Shown here: piece after piece, positions 33,846 through 45,300 of the stretch
Layout of the letters: each line of letters opens with the position of its first letter
How positions within the stretch are numbered: position 1 is the stretch's first letter
From: Hymenobacter duratus
Lineage (GTDB): Bacteria; Bacteroidota; Bacteroidia; Cytophagales; Hymenobacteraceae
DNA: 64,000 nt
Reading direction: 5' to 3'
Assembly: GCF_014698995.1 (NCBI RefSeq)
Contig: NZ_JACWZZ010000001.1
Coordinates: 1,632,501 to 1,696,500, forward strand
Translations under genes and position numbers: made by a program
The notes under the pieces: generated by a model
Told to the model about the DNA's origin: nothing
What the model saw: the letters and a program-made list of their open reading frames with translations, nothing else
Databases searched by the model: none

Positions 33846-36800
33846 TTAGAAGGCAACGTTCAGACCACCCGTGAACACCCGCTGCTGTGGATTGCTGTTG
33901 AAATCCACGCCAGCTTGACGGTTGCTGGTGAAGTTGGTATTCACTTCAGGATCTACTCCTTTGTAATCCGTGATGGTAGCTATGTTCTGGGCCTGTACGA
34001 AGATGCGTACCCGGCTCAGGTTGATTGGCGTTACGAAGCGAGTTGGGATGGTGTAGCCCAGCGTAATGTTCTGCAGACGGATAAAGCCTCCGTCTTCTAC
34101 AAAGCGGGTAGAAGCGTTGTTATCCTGGTTTACGAAAGCACTGGTGCCGGACGCAATGCGTGGCGTCTGACCATCACCTGGATTCTCCTGCGACTGCCAG
34201 CGGTTCAGAATTTCGGTGCTGTTGTTCAGGAAGTCCGTGCGCAGCAGCTGCTGACGCGTCACGTTCATAATCTTGTTGCCGTAGTTGTAGCGCAGGAACA
34301 CATCCAGGTCGAAGCCCATGAAGGTTACCGTGTTACCAAAACCGCCGAATACTTTCGGGTTGGTCTGGCCCAGAATCTTTTTATCGGCTACGGTCAGCGT
34401 TCTTTCGTTTGCTGCTGCAAAAGCGGCACCTGGGTTAGCTGGGTCGTAGGCGTAGTAGCGGCCAGCGAAGGCACCGGATGAGTTGGTGCTGGCCTGAACC
34501 AATGAGCCATCTGCTTTGGTGTAAATCGGGCTACCGTTTGCCGAGTTAACACCTACAAAGTCAAACCCAAAGATAGAGCCGATAGACTCCCCTACGCGGG
34601 TGATGTTGTACGTATCGATAATGTCCTCATTGTTGTTAAGGGCAGTAATCTCGTTTTTATTGGTCGAAAGGTTGAAGCTCGACGACCAGGTGAAGTTCTC
34701 CTTGCGGATGTTCTCCGTCGTCAGTGTAAACTCGAAACCTTTGTTGTACAGCGAGCCAATGTTGGCGTTGTAGCTGTTGTTGGGCACACCCAGCGACAAC
34801 GGCGTACGCACGGCCAGAATCAGGTCGTCAACGTCGTTGCGGTAGTAGTCCGCATTCAGGTTGATACGACCACCGAAGAAGCCCAAGTCAACACCAAAGT
34901 CGGTTTTCTTGGAAGTTTCCCACTTTAGCTGATCATTGCCGAAACGTCCGTAGGCAATACCAGCCTGCGAAGCGTACTGAGCAGGAGAGTAGGCACCAAC
35001 GTAAGGGAAGTTTCCGATATCCACGTTACCTACCCGCGCGTACGAAGCCCGGATTTTGAAATCCGTCCAGGTCGAAGCCAGTCCTAGGCCTTTGAAGAAG
35101 GATTCCTCCGAGATACGCCAGCCGACCGAGCCACCTGGGAAGGTACCGCGGCGGTTCGCCTCTGGCAGAGAAGACAGAGCATCCGAACGCAGCGTGGCAC
35201 TCAGCAGGTACCGGTCTTTGAACGAATAGTTCAGACGACCGAAGTAGGACTGCAGGCCATTTTCCACGTAGTCACCACCGATAGTAGGCGTAGCGAGCGT
35301 AGAAGTGATGATACCGTTCTGACCGAGAGTCAGGTCGGAAATACCCGTGCCCTGTGCGTTGTAGAACGAAAAGGCAGTTTTCTGGTATTCCGTACCAACT
35401 ACAGCGTTTATTTTATGGTCAGTGCCGATTACGTTGCTATAGTTAGCCGTGTTAACCCAGTTCCAGCGGATGCTGGGGCCGAACAGCTGATACACCGAAC
35501 CGTTAACGCCACGACCGTCACCCTGGCGCGGATCCAGAAACTGGAAGTCGTCCTGAAGCTGGGTATCAGTGCTGAGCGTAGTGCGCAGGCGCAGGTTCTT
35601 CACCGGCTCCACCTCCAGATAACCACTGCCCAAGACGCGGTAGCTGATGGAGCGGTAAATGTTATTCTCCAGCGGGAAAATAATGTTCGGGTAGTTGAAG
35701 GCAATACCCGCCGTGTTGTTGCCCTGGCCGATGATACCGGCAGCATTCACATACGGAGAGCCATCAGCGTTACGCGCTGGCACGTTCGGGAACAGCGCCA
35801 GAGCACCGGCGATGTTGCTCGACAGACCATTGGTGCTGGTGTTCAGGCCAAACGTACGGGTGCGGGTCAGACCCATGGTCATACCCACTCGCAGCCATTT
35901 CTTTACTTCGGTGTCGATGTTCGAGCGGAAGCTGAAGCGCTGAAGCGAGTTGCTTCTGATAGCACCCGTCTGGTCGGTGTAGCCGCCCGAGAAGTAGTAG
36001 TTGGTTTTGCCGGTAGCGCCCGAAACCGACGCAATGTGGTTTTGCTGGAAGCCGGTCCGGAAAATTTCGTCCTGCCAATCAGTGCTCACCCGATTGCCAC
36101 TGGCGTCCGTAAACGGAGCCGCCAGCGTGCCGGTACCACCAGCATTACGGTCTTTCTCGTTGCTGATCGTAATAAAATCATCTGCGCCAAGTACGTCGTA
36201 ACGCTTCAGCGTCTGAGCAACACCTACGTACGTATCGTACGTGACATTGGCTTTGCCCTCACGACCACGCTTGGTAGTGATGAGGATTACGCCGTTGGCT
36301 GCGCGCGAACCGTAAATAGCCGTTGCCGAACCGTCTTTCAGCACTTCGTACGACTCGATATCAGCTGGGTTGACGTCAGCCAAGGGGTTCGAGCCGTTTG
36401 CAAAAGCGCTGGTATTGCCAGTGAAAACCGGCTGACCATCAATTACAATCAGTGGGTAAGAGCCCGAGGAAATCGAGTTCGTACCACGAATCTGAATGCG
36501 GGGCTGCTGGCCCAGCAAAGCGGAAGGCGTCTGTACGTTTACACCAGCCGAGCGGCCAGCCAACTGTTGGGCGAAGCTGGGAGTAGCCAGGTTGGCAATA
36601 GCCTCACCCTTAACGGTTGTAATAGCGCCCGTCAGGTCGCGGCGCTCCTGCGTGCCGTAGCCAGTCACTACTACTTCACTCAGCTGCTTGGTGTCGGGAG
36701 CAAGCGCAATGCTCAGCTCATTTTCAGTACCGATAGGACGCTCCAGGCTGATATAGCCAACGGAACTGAATACCAGCGTGCCGCCGGTTGCCGGCGCATT

Positions 36801-36992
36801 GCTGAGTGTGTAAGTGCCGTCCGAATTAGTGGAAATACCATTCGTAGTGCCTTTCACCAGTACCGTAACGCCCGGCAAACCTTCGCCAGTCTGACGGTCT
36901 GTTATCCGGCCGGAGATAGTCCGGGTTTGGGCTGATACCTCCTGCAGAGCGGAAGCCATGAGCAAAGAGCCCAAGAGTATTGTTTTTTGCAT
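33846..36992 (-). CDS. SusC/RagA-family TonB-dependent transporter (pair 1)
   Basis: A 1048-residue outer-membrane channel. After the signal peptide (TILLGSLLMASALQEVSA) comes a carboxypeptidase-regulatory-like domain (RTISGRITDRQTGEGLPGV), the TonB-box region SEVVVTGYGTQERRDL, a plug with IQIRGTNSISSGSYPLIVID, then a large barrel ending GGLNVAF. TonB/ExbBD energy drives import. ATG 36992 gives a proper signal; an upstream in-frame ATG at 37034 is less likely. It heads a two-gene operon with its SusD; the 372-base gap before it holds AT-rich DNA and the terminator of the second SusD gene. Confidence 0.95.
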   Translation of the reverse strand: MQKTILLGSLLMASALQEVSAQTRTISGRITDRQTGEGLPGVTVLVKGTTNGISTNSDGTYTLSNAPATGGTLVFSSVGYISLERPIGTENELSIALAPDTKQLSEVVVTGYGTQERRDLTGAITTVKGEAIANLATPSFAQQLAGRSAGVNVQTPSALLGQQPRIQIRGTNSISSGSYPLIVIDGQPVFTGNTSAFANGSNPLADVNPADIESYEVLKDGSATAIYGSRAANGVILITTKRGREGKANVTYDTYVGVAQTLKRYDVLGADDFITISNEKDRNAGGTGTLAAPFTDASGNRVSTDWQDEIFRTGFQQNHIASVSGATGKTNYYFSGGYTDQTGAIRSNSLQRFSFRSNIDTEVKKWLRVGMTMGLTRTRTFGLNTSTNGLSSNIAGALALFPNVPARNADGSPYVNAAGIIGQGNNTAGIAFNYPNIIFPLENNIYRSISYRVLGSGYLEVEPVKNLRLRTTLSTDTQLQDDFQFLDPRQGDGRGVNGSVYQLFGPSIRWNWVNTANYSNVIGTDHKINAVVGTEYQKTAFSFYNAQGTGISDLTLGQNGIITSTLATPTIGGDYVENGLQSYFGRLNYSFKDRYLLSATLRSDALSSLPEANRRGTFPGGSVGWRISEESFFKGLGLASTWTDFKIRASYARVGNVDIGNFPYVGAYSPAQYASQAGIAYGRFGNDQLKWETSKKTDFGVDLGFFGGRINLNADYYRNDVDDLILAVRTPLSLGVPNNSYNANIGSLYNKGFEFTLTTENIRKENFTWSSSFNLSTNKNEITALNNNEDIIDTYNITRVGESIGSIFGFDFVGVNSANGSPIYTKADGSLVQASTNSSGAFAGRYYAYDPANPGAAFAAANERTLTVADKKILGQTNPKVFGGFGNTVTFMGFDLDVFLRYNYGNKIMNVTRQQLLRTDFLNNSTEILNRWQSQENPGDGQTPRIASGTSAFVNQDNNASTRFVEDGGFIRLQNITLGYTIPTRFVTPINLSRVRIFVQAQNIATITDYKGVDPEVNTNFTSNRQAGVDFNSNPQQRVFTGGLNVAF

Positions 36993-37364
36993 GTAGGTGA
37001 GTGAAAAAAATGAAAAGAGACGAAAGAGCTGCATCTCAGACGCCCAACTAATGCAACAGTCATCAGTAAGAGGGTATCTAAAAGCCGAATTTACAACAGC
37101 AACAGCAATTATCGTAAAAAATAGAATACTATTTGAAAGGAATATTTTATGCGTTTTTTTCAGTAAACGGTTAAAGTCTTTAATGGAAATTTAATACTAT
37201 CGCAGTTTTCTGATCAATTTGTCATATCGGCTTTTTGGAATGCAAATTGATGCGTATTCCGTACTATTAAAACTAGCCATTTTTTAATATTGCTTTAATG
37301 GCAATGGCTAAAAAAAGCTCTGGCTGTCTCAGCCAGAGCTTTTTCTGAAGCCAGTATAGTGGGA
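36993..37364. other. AT-rich intergenic stretch upstream of SusC (pair 1)
   Basis: A 372-base gap. Bases about 37040-37310 are very AT-rich, unlike the rest of the window, and probably hold the promoter of the SusC gene, but I see no perfect TAnnTTTG. The left end carries the start region of SusC and the right end the terminator of the second SusD gene. No open reading frame of note. Confidence 0.6.
37312..37344 (-). terminator. Terminator after the second SusD gene
   Basis: A 15-bp stem (AAAAAGCTCTGGCTG with CAGCCAGAGCTTTTT) around TCT, 21 bases past the stop codon on the minus strand. Confidence 0.88.
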
Positions 37365-38750
37365 CTATAGCTGGTTAACTTCCGTTTTCGCGAACAATTC
37401 AGGAATCGGGCGTGGAATACTGGTATTCGTGTTCACCTCCGACTGCGAATACAGGAAACGCTGGGGGAGCGTGCTGCCAGTACCTTTATTAGGAAGCCCA
37501 ATAAGGTTATTCGTGCGACGCGCGTCATTGTAGGGCTCTACTTGCCCGATGAACGTTACGTAGCGCTCCGTCAGAATCTCCCGTATCATATTGGCCTGAG
37601 TTCCGCCACCTGGTATATCCGCCAGCGTGTAGTCGTCGTAGCGGCCACCAAAACCGGAATACTTAACTGCCAGAGCAGCACGGTGGTTGTTCAGCGCGGT
37701 CAGCGCATTGTTCAGGTCGCCGGCACGGGCGTACGTTTCGGCCAGAATCAGCTGCGTTTCCGAATAGGTAATGAGCGGAAAGTCTTCTGATGGGTCTGAA
37801 AAACCGGAGTTGGGCAGCAACTCATAGTTATCAGGCTGAGTGGATGAAAACGACGGCGTGAAGAAGTAGCCGAAGCGGCCTGACTCATCCGTCTTGGCAT
37901 TGTTACGGTTGTTGGCCTGAGCGGAACGCGCCGGATCCAGCAGCCGCGCGGCATACGAGCCGTAGCCGGTCAGGTAACTCACCCGTTCGGAATTGAACTG
38001 GTAATAGAAGTTCTCTGCTCCATCAGATTCCTTATGTGGAACGAGCATGTCGTTCGATGTGGAACTGATGCCCAACAGGGCTGCCTGGCGAGCCAGATCG
38101 TACTGTTTGGTATGCAGGTAGTAGCGGGCCTTCAGCGTGTTGGCTGCTTCCACCCATTTCGTGGGGTTGCCTTGGTAGTACAGGTCGCGCGGAGCGCCAC
38201 CGGAGCCGTTTACGTTGGCTATGCCCGCGTCAAGCTGCTGTTGCAGGTCGCTGTAGATCTGAGACTGTGGATCGTACGCGGGGTTGGGGAAGTTCAGCCG
38301 GTCGCCTACCTGGCGGAAAGGAATGTCGCCAAACAGGCTGGTTGCGGTGCCCATCGTGTGCGCCTCCAGAATCTGGAAGATACCGGCCAGACGCTGGTTC
38401 TTTTCTTCCAGCGCACGGGCGGCCGCAATGCGGCTTTGCGTTGCCACGTCAATGTATATCGTCGACCAAACGTTGTCGAAGTTACCAGCCGTTACCTCGT
38501 AACGGTTGATGCTGATGTATTGCTGGTTGGAGCCCGTGAACTGAGCAGTCCACATGCCGGAGATACGGGCTGCTTCGCCCTCATGAATCAAGCCATCGGC
38601 CAGCTCTACGCCCTGGAGCATATTCTGAGCATCAGCCGAAGCCGGAGCGTTGGGGTTGACATCCAGTCCGTCCACGAAATCCTGGCAGGAGCCTAACGAC
38701 AGGCCCAGGCCCAGCAAGAGGAGGGAAGTATATTTAAAAGGCTTTTTCAT
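37365..38750 (-). CDS. SusD/RagB-family lipoprotein (pair 2)
   Basis: A 461-residue lipoprotein with lipobox at Cys22 (LSLGSC). The mature part (DFVDGLDVNPNAPASADAQN) and the repeats RIAAARALEEKNQRLAGIFQ and YYLHTKQYDLARQAALLG fit the SusD-like_2/SusD superfamily; LITYSETQLILAETYARAGD is the typical helical block near the C-terminus. It is shorter than pair 1 and ends with FAKTEVNQL. It lies 28 bases downstream of the pair 2 SusC. Binds an unknown ligand at the cell surface. Confidence 0.9.
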   Translation of the reverse strand: MKKPFKYTSLLLLGLGLSLGSCQDFVDGLDVNPNAPASADAQNMLQGVELADGLIHEGEAARISGMWTAQFTGSNQQYISINRYEVTAGNFDNVWSTIYIDVATQSRIAAARALEEKNQRLAGIFQILEAHTMGTATSLFGDIPFRQVGDRLNFPNPAYDPQSQIYSDLQQQLDAGIANVNGSGGAPRDLYYQGNPTKWVEAANTLKARYYLHTKQYDLARQAALLGISSTSNDMLVPHKESDGAENFYYQFNSERVSYLTGYGSYAARLLDPARSAQANNRNNAKTDESGRFGYFFTPSFSSTQPDNYELLPNSGFSDPSEDFPLITYSETQLILAETYARAGDLNNALTALNNHRAALAVKYSGFGGRYDDYTLADIPGGGTQANMIREILTERYVTFIGQVEPYNDARRTNNLIGLPNKGTGSTLPQRFLYSQSEVNTNTSIPRPIPELFAKTEVNQL

Positions 38751-38778
38751 AAAGCAGAGTGCTCGAAACTAGCAATGA

Positions 38779-41700
38779 TTAATAAGTGAGACGCAGGCTG
38801 ACGAGGAAGGAGCGCGTGCCGGGGTTGTTGAAATACTCCAAGCCACGCCCGGCGCTCTGGCCCGTCAGGTTGGTTTCGGGGTCCACACCTTTAAACTCTT
38901 TCGTCCACAGAACCAGGTTACGACCGGTGAGAGTAACCTCCAGGTTGCTGAGCTTGGTCAGATTGCGGAAGCCTTCCGAGTTCAGGTTGTAGCCCAGCGT
39001 CAGCTCGCGCAGACGCATCCAGGTAGCATCCTGAATGAACTGATCGGATGCGTTGCCGAAGCCACCACCAATACCCCGGTACCAGGCCTCGTTCAGGGCA
39101 ACCGGACCAGCACCGAAGTTGCCTACCGTACCACGGAAAGTAACCGAGCCATCTGGGTTGGTGCTGGCGGAGTTAGCATAGAACGAAGCGGCGGTGTTGC
39201 CGCTTGGGTACACGCGGGTGTTGCGGGCTTCTTCAGCCGAAAGAGTAGTTTCTACATCCGTGAACTTCGATACGCCGAAGTTGCGCAGGATGGCTTCGGT
39301 ACCAGCCCAGATGTCGCCGCCTTGCTGACGCTCTACCAGCGCGTACAAGCGCAGGCCTTTGTAGCTAAGCGTTGTGTTGATGCCTGAACGCCAGTCTGGG
39401 TTTGGGTCACCGATAACACCTTCCGTGGCAGCAGCCTGCGGGAAGCCATTGGCCCCGAGGCGCAGGTTGCCAGAATCATCGCGGTCAAACTTGCCACCCC
39501 ACAGGGCACTGAATGGGTAGTCTTTTACCACGCGAGCCGAAGTGCCAACAAAACCAGCCAGGAAGATGGACTCTGCCCCGGCCACATCCAGCACCTTGTT
39601 GCGGTTGCGGGTCCAGTTGCCACCTACGTTCCAGGTGAAGTCACCCAGTTTCAGAACGTCGGCGCTCAGATCCACTTCTACGCCTTTGTTCTCAATCTTG
39701 GCCGCATTAGCCCATTCGTTGGTGTAGCCCGTTGAGGCAGGCGTAGGACGCGTTACGATAAGGTCAGAATTGACGTTGTAATAGTAGGTAGCTCCCAGCG
39801 TAATGCGGTCCTGCAGAAAACGCAGGTCGATGCCACCTTCCACTTCGTCTTTGCGCTCAGGCTTCAGCTGCGAGTTGCCGCGTACAGAGCTACGGCCAAA
39901 CGAGCCATTATAAGAGGCCGGATTAGCAATTACACCGTAGCTGTCGCCGCTGGATGCAGAACCGTAAATGTCACGTACCACATAAATAGGCGGCTCCAGA
40001 CCCACCCGGCCGTAGGCCGCGCGCAGCTTACCAAAGCTCAGAATGCGGTTTTCGTTCAGTATTGGCAGCTTGGAGAACTGCCACGCCAGATCGACGGAAG
40101 GGTAGAAGAACAGGCTGCGCGTGTCAGGACCGAAAGTGGAAGAGTTTTCCAGACGGCCGCTGGCGTTCAGGAACAACTGCTCGTTATACACCAGGTTCAT
40201 GGTGCCGTACGCCGCCGAGTTGCGGCGCTTCGACTCATAGTCGAAAGCCTGCGTGTTCTCGAAGGACGCGTTGCCAAAGAAGCTCAGGTCGCGTACGTCC
40301 AGAATGAAACGGCCATAGGTAGCGCCGTAGTTGTATTCTGTGCGCTGGTTGAAGTTGGTGCCAACCAGCAGCGTACCGCTCAGCTTTTCGCTGAATGAGT
40401 GGGTAGCACGGGCAAAAACGTCGGTGTTGAGCTGCGTTTCGGTGTAGTTTTCTTCCGAAGCGGAACCCAGGCCATCGTTTTCAGCCGAGTTGATGGGGTA
40501 CAGGTCGCGACGGATTTCCGAATAGAAGTCGGCGCCGAAACGTGCCGTGAAGCTCAGCCAGGGCAAAGGATCAAGGCCAATTTCCGTTGAACCGATAAAG
40601 CGGTCTACCACGTTCGGGTTTTTCTGCTGCTGAATCGTCCACAGGGCATTGTTGTAGCCTGGGTTTGGCAGCTGGCCGATTTGGTTGCGGTATGCACGCT
40701 GACGGTTGATTCCGACGTCGCCATTCGCGCCGAAATAGGTGCCGATGTAGTCCGTCTGGTCGAAGTCGGGCGAGGTGCGGAGCAGACCCAGATATAGACC
40801 CGAAGTATTCGAGCCCTGCTGAATCCGGTTGGACGACACGCGGCTGTATGTAGACGTACCAGCCAGACGCACGATTTTGTTGAAGCGCTTCTCCGCGTTG
40901 ATGCGGGCGGTAGAGCGGCGGTAGTCGGAGTTGTAGCGAATGATACCTTTCTGATTGAGGTCGGAGAGGCTCACAAAAATGTTGCTTTCCCGGTTGCCGG
41001 CGCTCAGGCTCAAGTTGTTTTCCAGGAAGCTACCCGTATTGAAAACCTGGTCGAAGTTCTGCTGCAGGAAGGTTTCCCGGCTGTTCTTCTGGGTGATAGG
41101 GTAATAGGTCTTGCCGTTGTTGGCCACGAAATATCCCCCGTTCATGTTCACGCCATCAGCAGCACCGCTACGGTTGGCAATGATATCGCCCCAGGTATAG
41201 CCCGGATCAACGGAGCCTACGTTGGTTGTAGTGGCTACGCCGTTGTTGCCCTGGCCGTACTTCTCCTGCAAGTCGTGCTTGTAGGAAATCCGGTCCATAG
41301 AGTACGTAACACCATAGGTTACGCTAAGCTTGCCAGCATCCGTGTTGCCTCGCTTGGTAGTAATAACCATTACCCCGTTGGAAGCGCGCGAACCCCACAG
41401 CGCTGCCGCTGCAGCACCCTTCAGAATTTGTACTGAAGCAATATCGTTGGGGTTGATATCATTCAGGCGGGACTGCTGGGCTACGCCGGCAGTGGTAGTA
41501 CCCTGTGAGCCCACCCCCGACGAAGTGTTGAACATCGGAACGCCATCAATTACAATCAGAGGCTGCGTTTCACCATTAATGGTGTTCTGGCCACGAATCT
41601 GAATGTAGGCACCTGCGCCGGGGTCACCGTTGGAGCGCGTGATGGATACCCCCGACGACTTACCCGACAAGCCGGTAATCACGCTGGTTTCTCCCGACTG

Positions 41701-42096
41701 AGCTACCGCCGCCCCCGTCACGCGGGAGGTGGATGTGCCCAGCTCGTCTTTGTTCTCTTTCAGGCCCAGCGCTGAAACTACTACCTCGCTGAGTTGCTTG
41801 GCATCGGTTTCCAGCCCCGCATTGATGACGGTGCCATTGATGGTTTTCTCAACGGTAGTGTAGCCTACAAAGCTGAAAGATAGGGTGTTGACAGAGGCTG
41901 GTACATCAAGCGTGTAGCCGCCATCAGCATTGGTAGAAGTGCCGATGGTAGTACCCTTGGCGAGTACCGTCACGCCCGGCAGGCCCTGGCCATTTGTCCG
42001 GTCTGTGACTTTGCCGGAAATGGTTCTGTTCTGTGCCACTGCCTGCTGCACTACAGCCGTAAGCGCCAGAGGGGCCAGCAGTAAAAGTTTATTCAT
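38779..42096 (-). CDS. SusC/RagA-family TonB-dependent transporter (pair 2)
   Basis: A 1105-residue channel, the longest of the three. Signal peptide (LLLLAPLALTAVVQQAVAQ), regulatory-like domain (NRTISGKVTDRTNGQGLPGV), TonB-box region QLSEVVVSALGLKENKDEL, plug with YIQIRGQNTINGETQPLIVI, and a barrel ending SFLVSLRLTY. Its N-terminal 60 residues are strikingly like those of pair 3, so the two are likely paralogues, and their genes are divergent from a 281-base control region. Ligand unknown. Confidence 0.95.
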   Translation of the reverse strand: MNKLLLLAPLALTAVVQQAVAQNRTISGKVTDRTNGQGLPGVTVLAKGTTIGTSTNADGGYTLDVPASVNTLSFSFVGYTTVEKTINGTVINAGLETDAKQLSEVVVSALGLKENKDELGTSTSRVTGAAVAQSGETSVITGLSGKSSGVSITRSNGDPGAGAYIQIRGQNTINGETQPLIVIDGVPMFNTSSGVGSQGTTTAGVAQQSRLNDINPNDIASVQILKGAAAAALWGSRASNGVMVITTKRGNTDAGKLSVTYGVTYSMDRISYKHDLQEKYGQGNNGVATTTNVGSVDPGYTWGDIIANRSGAADGVNMNGGYFVANNGKTYYPITQKNSRETFLQQNFDQVFNTGSFLENNLSLSAGNRESNIFVSLSDLNQKGIIRYNSDYRRSTARINAEKRFNKIVRLAGTSTYSRVSSNRIQQGSNTSGLYLGLLRTSPDFDQTDYIGTYFGANGDVGINRQRAYRNQIGQLPNPGYNNALWTIQQQKNPNVVDRFIGSTEIGLDPLPWLSFTARFGADFYSEIRRDLYPINSAENDGLGSASEENYTETQLNTDVFARATHSFSEKLSGTLLVGTNFNQRTEYNYGATYGRFILDVRDLSFFGNASFENTQAFDYESKRRNSAAYGTMNLVYNEQLFLNASGRLENSSTFGPDTRSLFFYPSVDLAWQFSKLPILNENRILSFGKLRAAYGRVGLEPPIYVVRDIYGSASSGDSYGVIANPASYNGSFGRSSVRGNSQLKPERKDEVEGGIDLRFLQDRITLGATYYYNVNSDLIVTRPTPASTGYTNEWANAAKIENKGVEVDLSADVLKLGDFTWNVGGNWTRNRNKVLDVAGAESIFLAGFVGTSARVVKDYPFSALWGGKFDRDDSGNLRLGANGFPQAAATEGVIGDPNPDWRSGINTTLSYKGLRLYALVERQQGGDIWAGTEAILRNFGVSKFTDVETTLSAEEARNTRVYPSGNTAASFYANSASTNPDGSVTFRGTVGNFGAGPVALNEAWYRGIGGGFGNASDQFIQDATWMRLRELTLGYNLNSEGFRNLTKLSNLEVTLTGRNLVLWTKEFKGVDPETNLTGQSAGRGLEYFNNPGTRSFLVSLRLTY

Positions 42097-42377
42097 GTGG
42101 TGAAAAAATAGGTGAGTAGAAAAACCGGGCGGAAAATACTGAAAATTGCGTGAAGCAGGACAATTATAGAGCCCGTGAGGGTAAAAACAACTGAAAATCA
42201 GAGAGCAAAGGGCAAGGCGTGATAGGTTAGACGCATAATCCCAGATATTTTTTCATTATATTAAGGGTGCTCGATATTGAAAATCTGGTAGCGAAAGACC
42301 CTTTTTAAGAGTTTTTTCGCTAGGTTTGGCACTAACGTTTTCCGTTCACTCAATTTTCACTCACCAAACACAGCTAC
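42097..42377. promoter_or_regulatory. Divergent control region of SusC pairs 2 and 3
   Basis: A 281-base gap between two divergent SusC genes. The right side has a perfect TAnnTTTG (TAGGTTTG, 42321-42328) for pair 3. For pair 2 no clear element is visible. A run of A/T-rich DNA at about 42240-42320 and the reading direction suggest a shared regulatory region. Confidence 0.55.
42321..42328 (+). promoter_or_regulatory. -7 promoter element TAGGTTTG for pair 3 SusC
   Basis: Perfect TAnnTTTG, 50 bases before the start codon at 42378. Confidence 0.5.
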
Positions 42378-45300
42378 ATGAGAAAGATTCTCTTGAGTGC
42401 GCTTTTGGCCTCGCCTATCCTGGTGCAGCAGGTGGCGGCGCAAAACCGCGAGATTACGGGACGAGTTACCGACTCGTCCAATGGTCAGGGACTACCTGGG
42501 GTTACCGTGCTGGTTAAAGGCACGTCCGTAGGGGCATCCACAAACGCTGATGGATCTTTTTCCCTAAGCGTGCCGTCCTCGGCCTCGACCCTGGTATTCA
42601 GCTTCATTGGCTACCGCACTACCGAGCAGCCCATCGGCAGCTCAAACTCGATCAATGTTGCCCTGGCCGTTGACTCCAAGCAACTGAGCGAAGTAGTAGT
42701 TACTGCCCTGGGGCAGGAGCGTACTCGCAACTCGCTGCCCTTCGCTGCCACCCAGGTGGAAGGAGAGCAGATTACGGTTGCACGTAACCCTAACTTCATC
42801 AACGGTCTGTCGGGTAAAGTAGCCGGCTTGAACGTACGCCAGAGCAATACGCTGGGCGGTTCGAGCAACGTGGTTATCCGGGGCACGAAGTCTATCACGG
42901 GTAACAACCAGGCACTGTTCGTTGTGGATGGTGTGCCGATCAGCAACGCCAACACCAACACCACCGGCCAGCAGACTGGCGGCGGTGGCTATGACTATGG
43001 TAACGCGGCTGCTGACGTTAACCCCGATGACATTGCGTCGATGACGGTGCTGAAAGGTGCTGCCGCAACGGCACTTTATGGTGCGCGTGCGTCGAACGGC
43101 GTAATTCTTATCACCACCAAGAAGGGCCGCAAAGGCTTAGGTGTTACGATCAATGCTGGTGTTACCGGCGGCAAAATCGACAAGAGCACCTTCATCAAGT
43201 ATCAGAAGGAGTACGGCGCTGGCTACGGCCCTTACTTCGAGGAAGAAGATATCAACGGCGATGGTGTTCTGGACAACGTGGCGCAGCTTAGCGCTGACGC
43301 TTCCAACGGCCCGCGCTTTGATCCAAACCTGCAGGTTTACCAATGGAACTCATTTGTTCCAGGCACTGCCGGCTTCGGCAAAGCTAATCCTTGGGTAGCA
43401 GCTGAAAACGACCCTTCTACCTTCTTCAAAACGGCTGTTACGCTGAACAACAGCATCAACGTGGACGGTGGTAATGATAATGGCTACTTCAAGCTGGGCT
43501 ATAACAGTGTTCGGGACAAAGGTGTCCTGGAAAACAGCCAGGTAAACAAGAACATTGTCAACTTCGCCGGCTCGCTGAACCTCACACCCCGCCTGACGGC
43601 CAGCGCTGCAGTTAACTTCTCGCAGGTATCGGGCAAAGGCCGCTACGGTACCGGCTACAGCGGTGCTACCAGCGAAAACCTGATGACGAACTTCCGCCAG
43701 TGGTGGCAGACGAACGTTGACCTGAAGGAGCAAGAGCAGGCGTACAACTTCCAGAATCAGAACGCAAGCTGGAATATCAAGAGCCCTACCAACTTTGCCG
43801 CTGAGTACTGGAACAACCCTTACTTCTCCCGTGCGAAGAGCTTCGAAACTGACTCGCGCTACCGTACATTCGGTAACGTTGCCGCTACCTACAAAATCAC
43901 GGATTGGTTCAACGTATTGGGTCGGGTGACGCTCGATACCTACGATGAACTGCAGGAGGAGCGCTACGCATTCAGCTCGGTTGGTGTGCCAAGCTACGGC
44001 CGCTTCAACCGTAACGGTCGTGAAGCCAACTTTGACCTCATTGGTAACTTCTCGGCCAACATCACCAGCGACCTGAACTTCAAAGGTCTGTTGGGTGCCA
44101 ACATGCGCCGGGAGAACTCCACGTCCGTACGTGCAGTGACCAACGGTGGTCTGGTAATTCCGGAGCTGTACACGCTGTCGAACAGCGTATCGACTCTGAC
44201 ACCGCCTACCGAAACGGAAATCCGCCGTGCTGTAGATGGTGTATTCGCCAGTGCTACGTTCGGCTACCGCGACATGGTATTCCTGGACCTGACTGCCAGA
44301 AGAGACAAATCTTCCACGCTGCCTGAGGCAAACAATACGTTCTTCTACCCTTCGGCGGCCGTAGGCTTTGTGTTCTCAGAGCTGGTGAAAGAAACGGCGC
44401 CTTGGCTGTCGTATGGTAAGGTTCGGGGTAACTACGCTGAAGTTGGAGCTGATGCTCCCGTGTACAGCGTAAATGACTCGTACGATAAGCCAACGGCTTT
44501 CGGATCGGTAGCTCTGTTCTCCGTTCCAAGCACCAAAAACAACCCGGATCTGGTGCCTGAGCGCACGAAGAGCGTAGAGGCCGGCCTGGAAATGGCTTTC
44601 CTGCAGACGCGTCTCGGTTTCGAGGCAACCGTTTACCAGTCGAACACGATCAACCAGATTATTCCGGTTAACGTTTCCACCGGTTCCGGCTATAGCTTCC
44701 GCTACGTAAACTCCGGTGATGTTCGCAACCGCGGCCTTGAGCTTTCCGGTTTCGTTTCGCCCGTTAGAAACGACAACGTAACCTGGACGATCAACGCCAA
44801 CTGGACGAAAAACAAGAACGAAGTTCTGTCCCTGTATGAGGGCACGGACAACATCGTAATTGCTAACTATCAGGGCGGCGTGAGCAGCAATGCTACGGTT
44901 GGGAAACCTTTCGGCAGCATTCGGGGTACTAACTTCGTGTATCTCAACGGCCAGAAGGTAGTAGGCGAAGACGGCTACTACGTGAAGAGCGCTACTGCGA
45001 ACGAAGAAATTGCCAATCCTAACCCAGACTGGACGGCTGGTATCTCCAACACGGTGTCGTACAAAGGCTTGTCGATGTACTTCTTGGTTGATATCCGCAA
45101 CGGCGGTCAGATCTTCTCGCTCGACCGTTCGTACGGTTTGGATACGGGTCTGAGCCCGGAAACCGCTGGTCTCAACGACCTCGGCAATCCTTCCCGCAAC
45201 AGCCTCGATGATGGTGGTGGAGTTATTTTCCCCGGTGTGCAGGCCGATGGCTCTGTGAACACCGTACGTGCTGACAACAGCACGGAAGATGGTTCGACGG

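Noticed and set aside
35415..36935. Plus-strand frame of 506 codons opposite SusC (pair 1)
   Set aside because: Antisense shadow; low-complexity and no recognisable domain.
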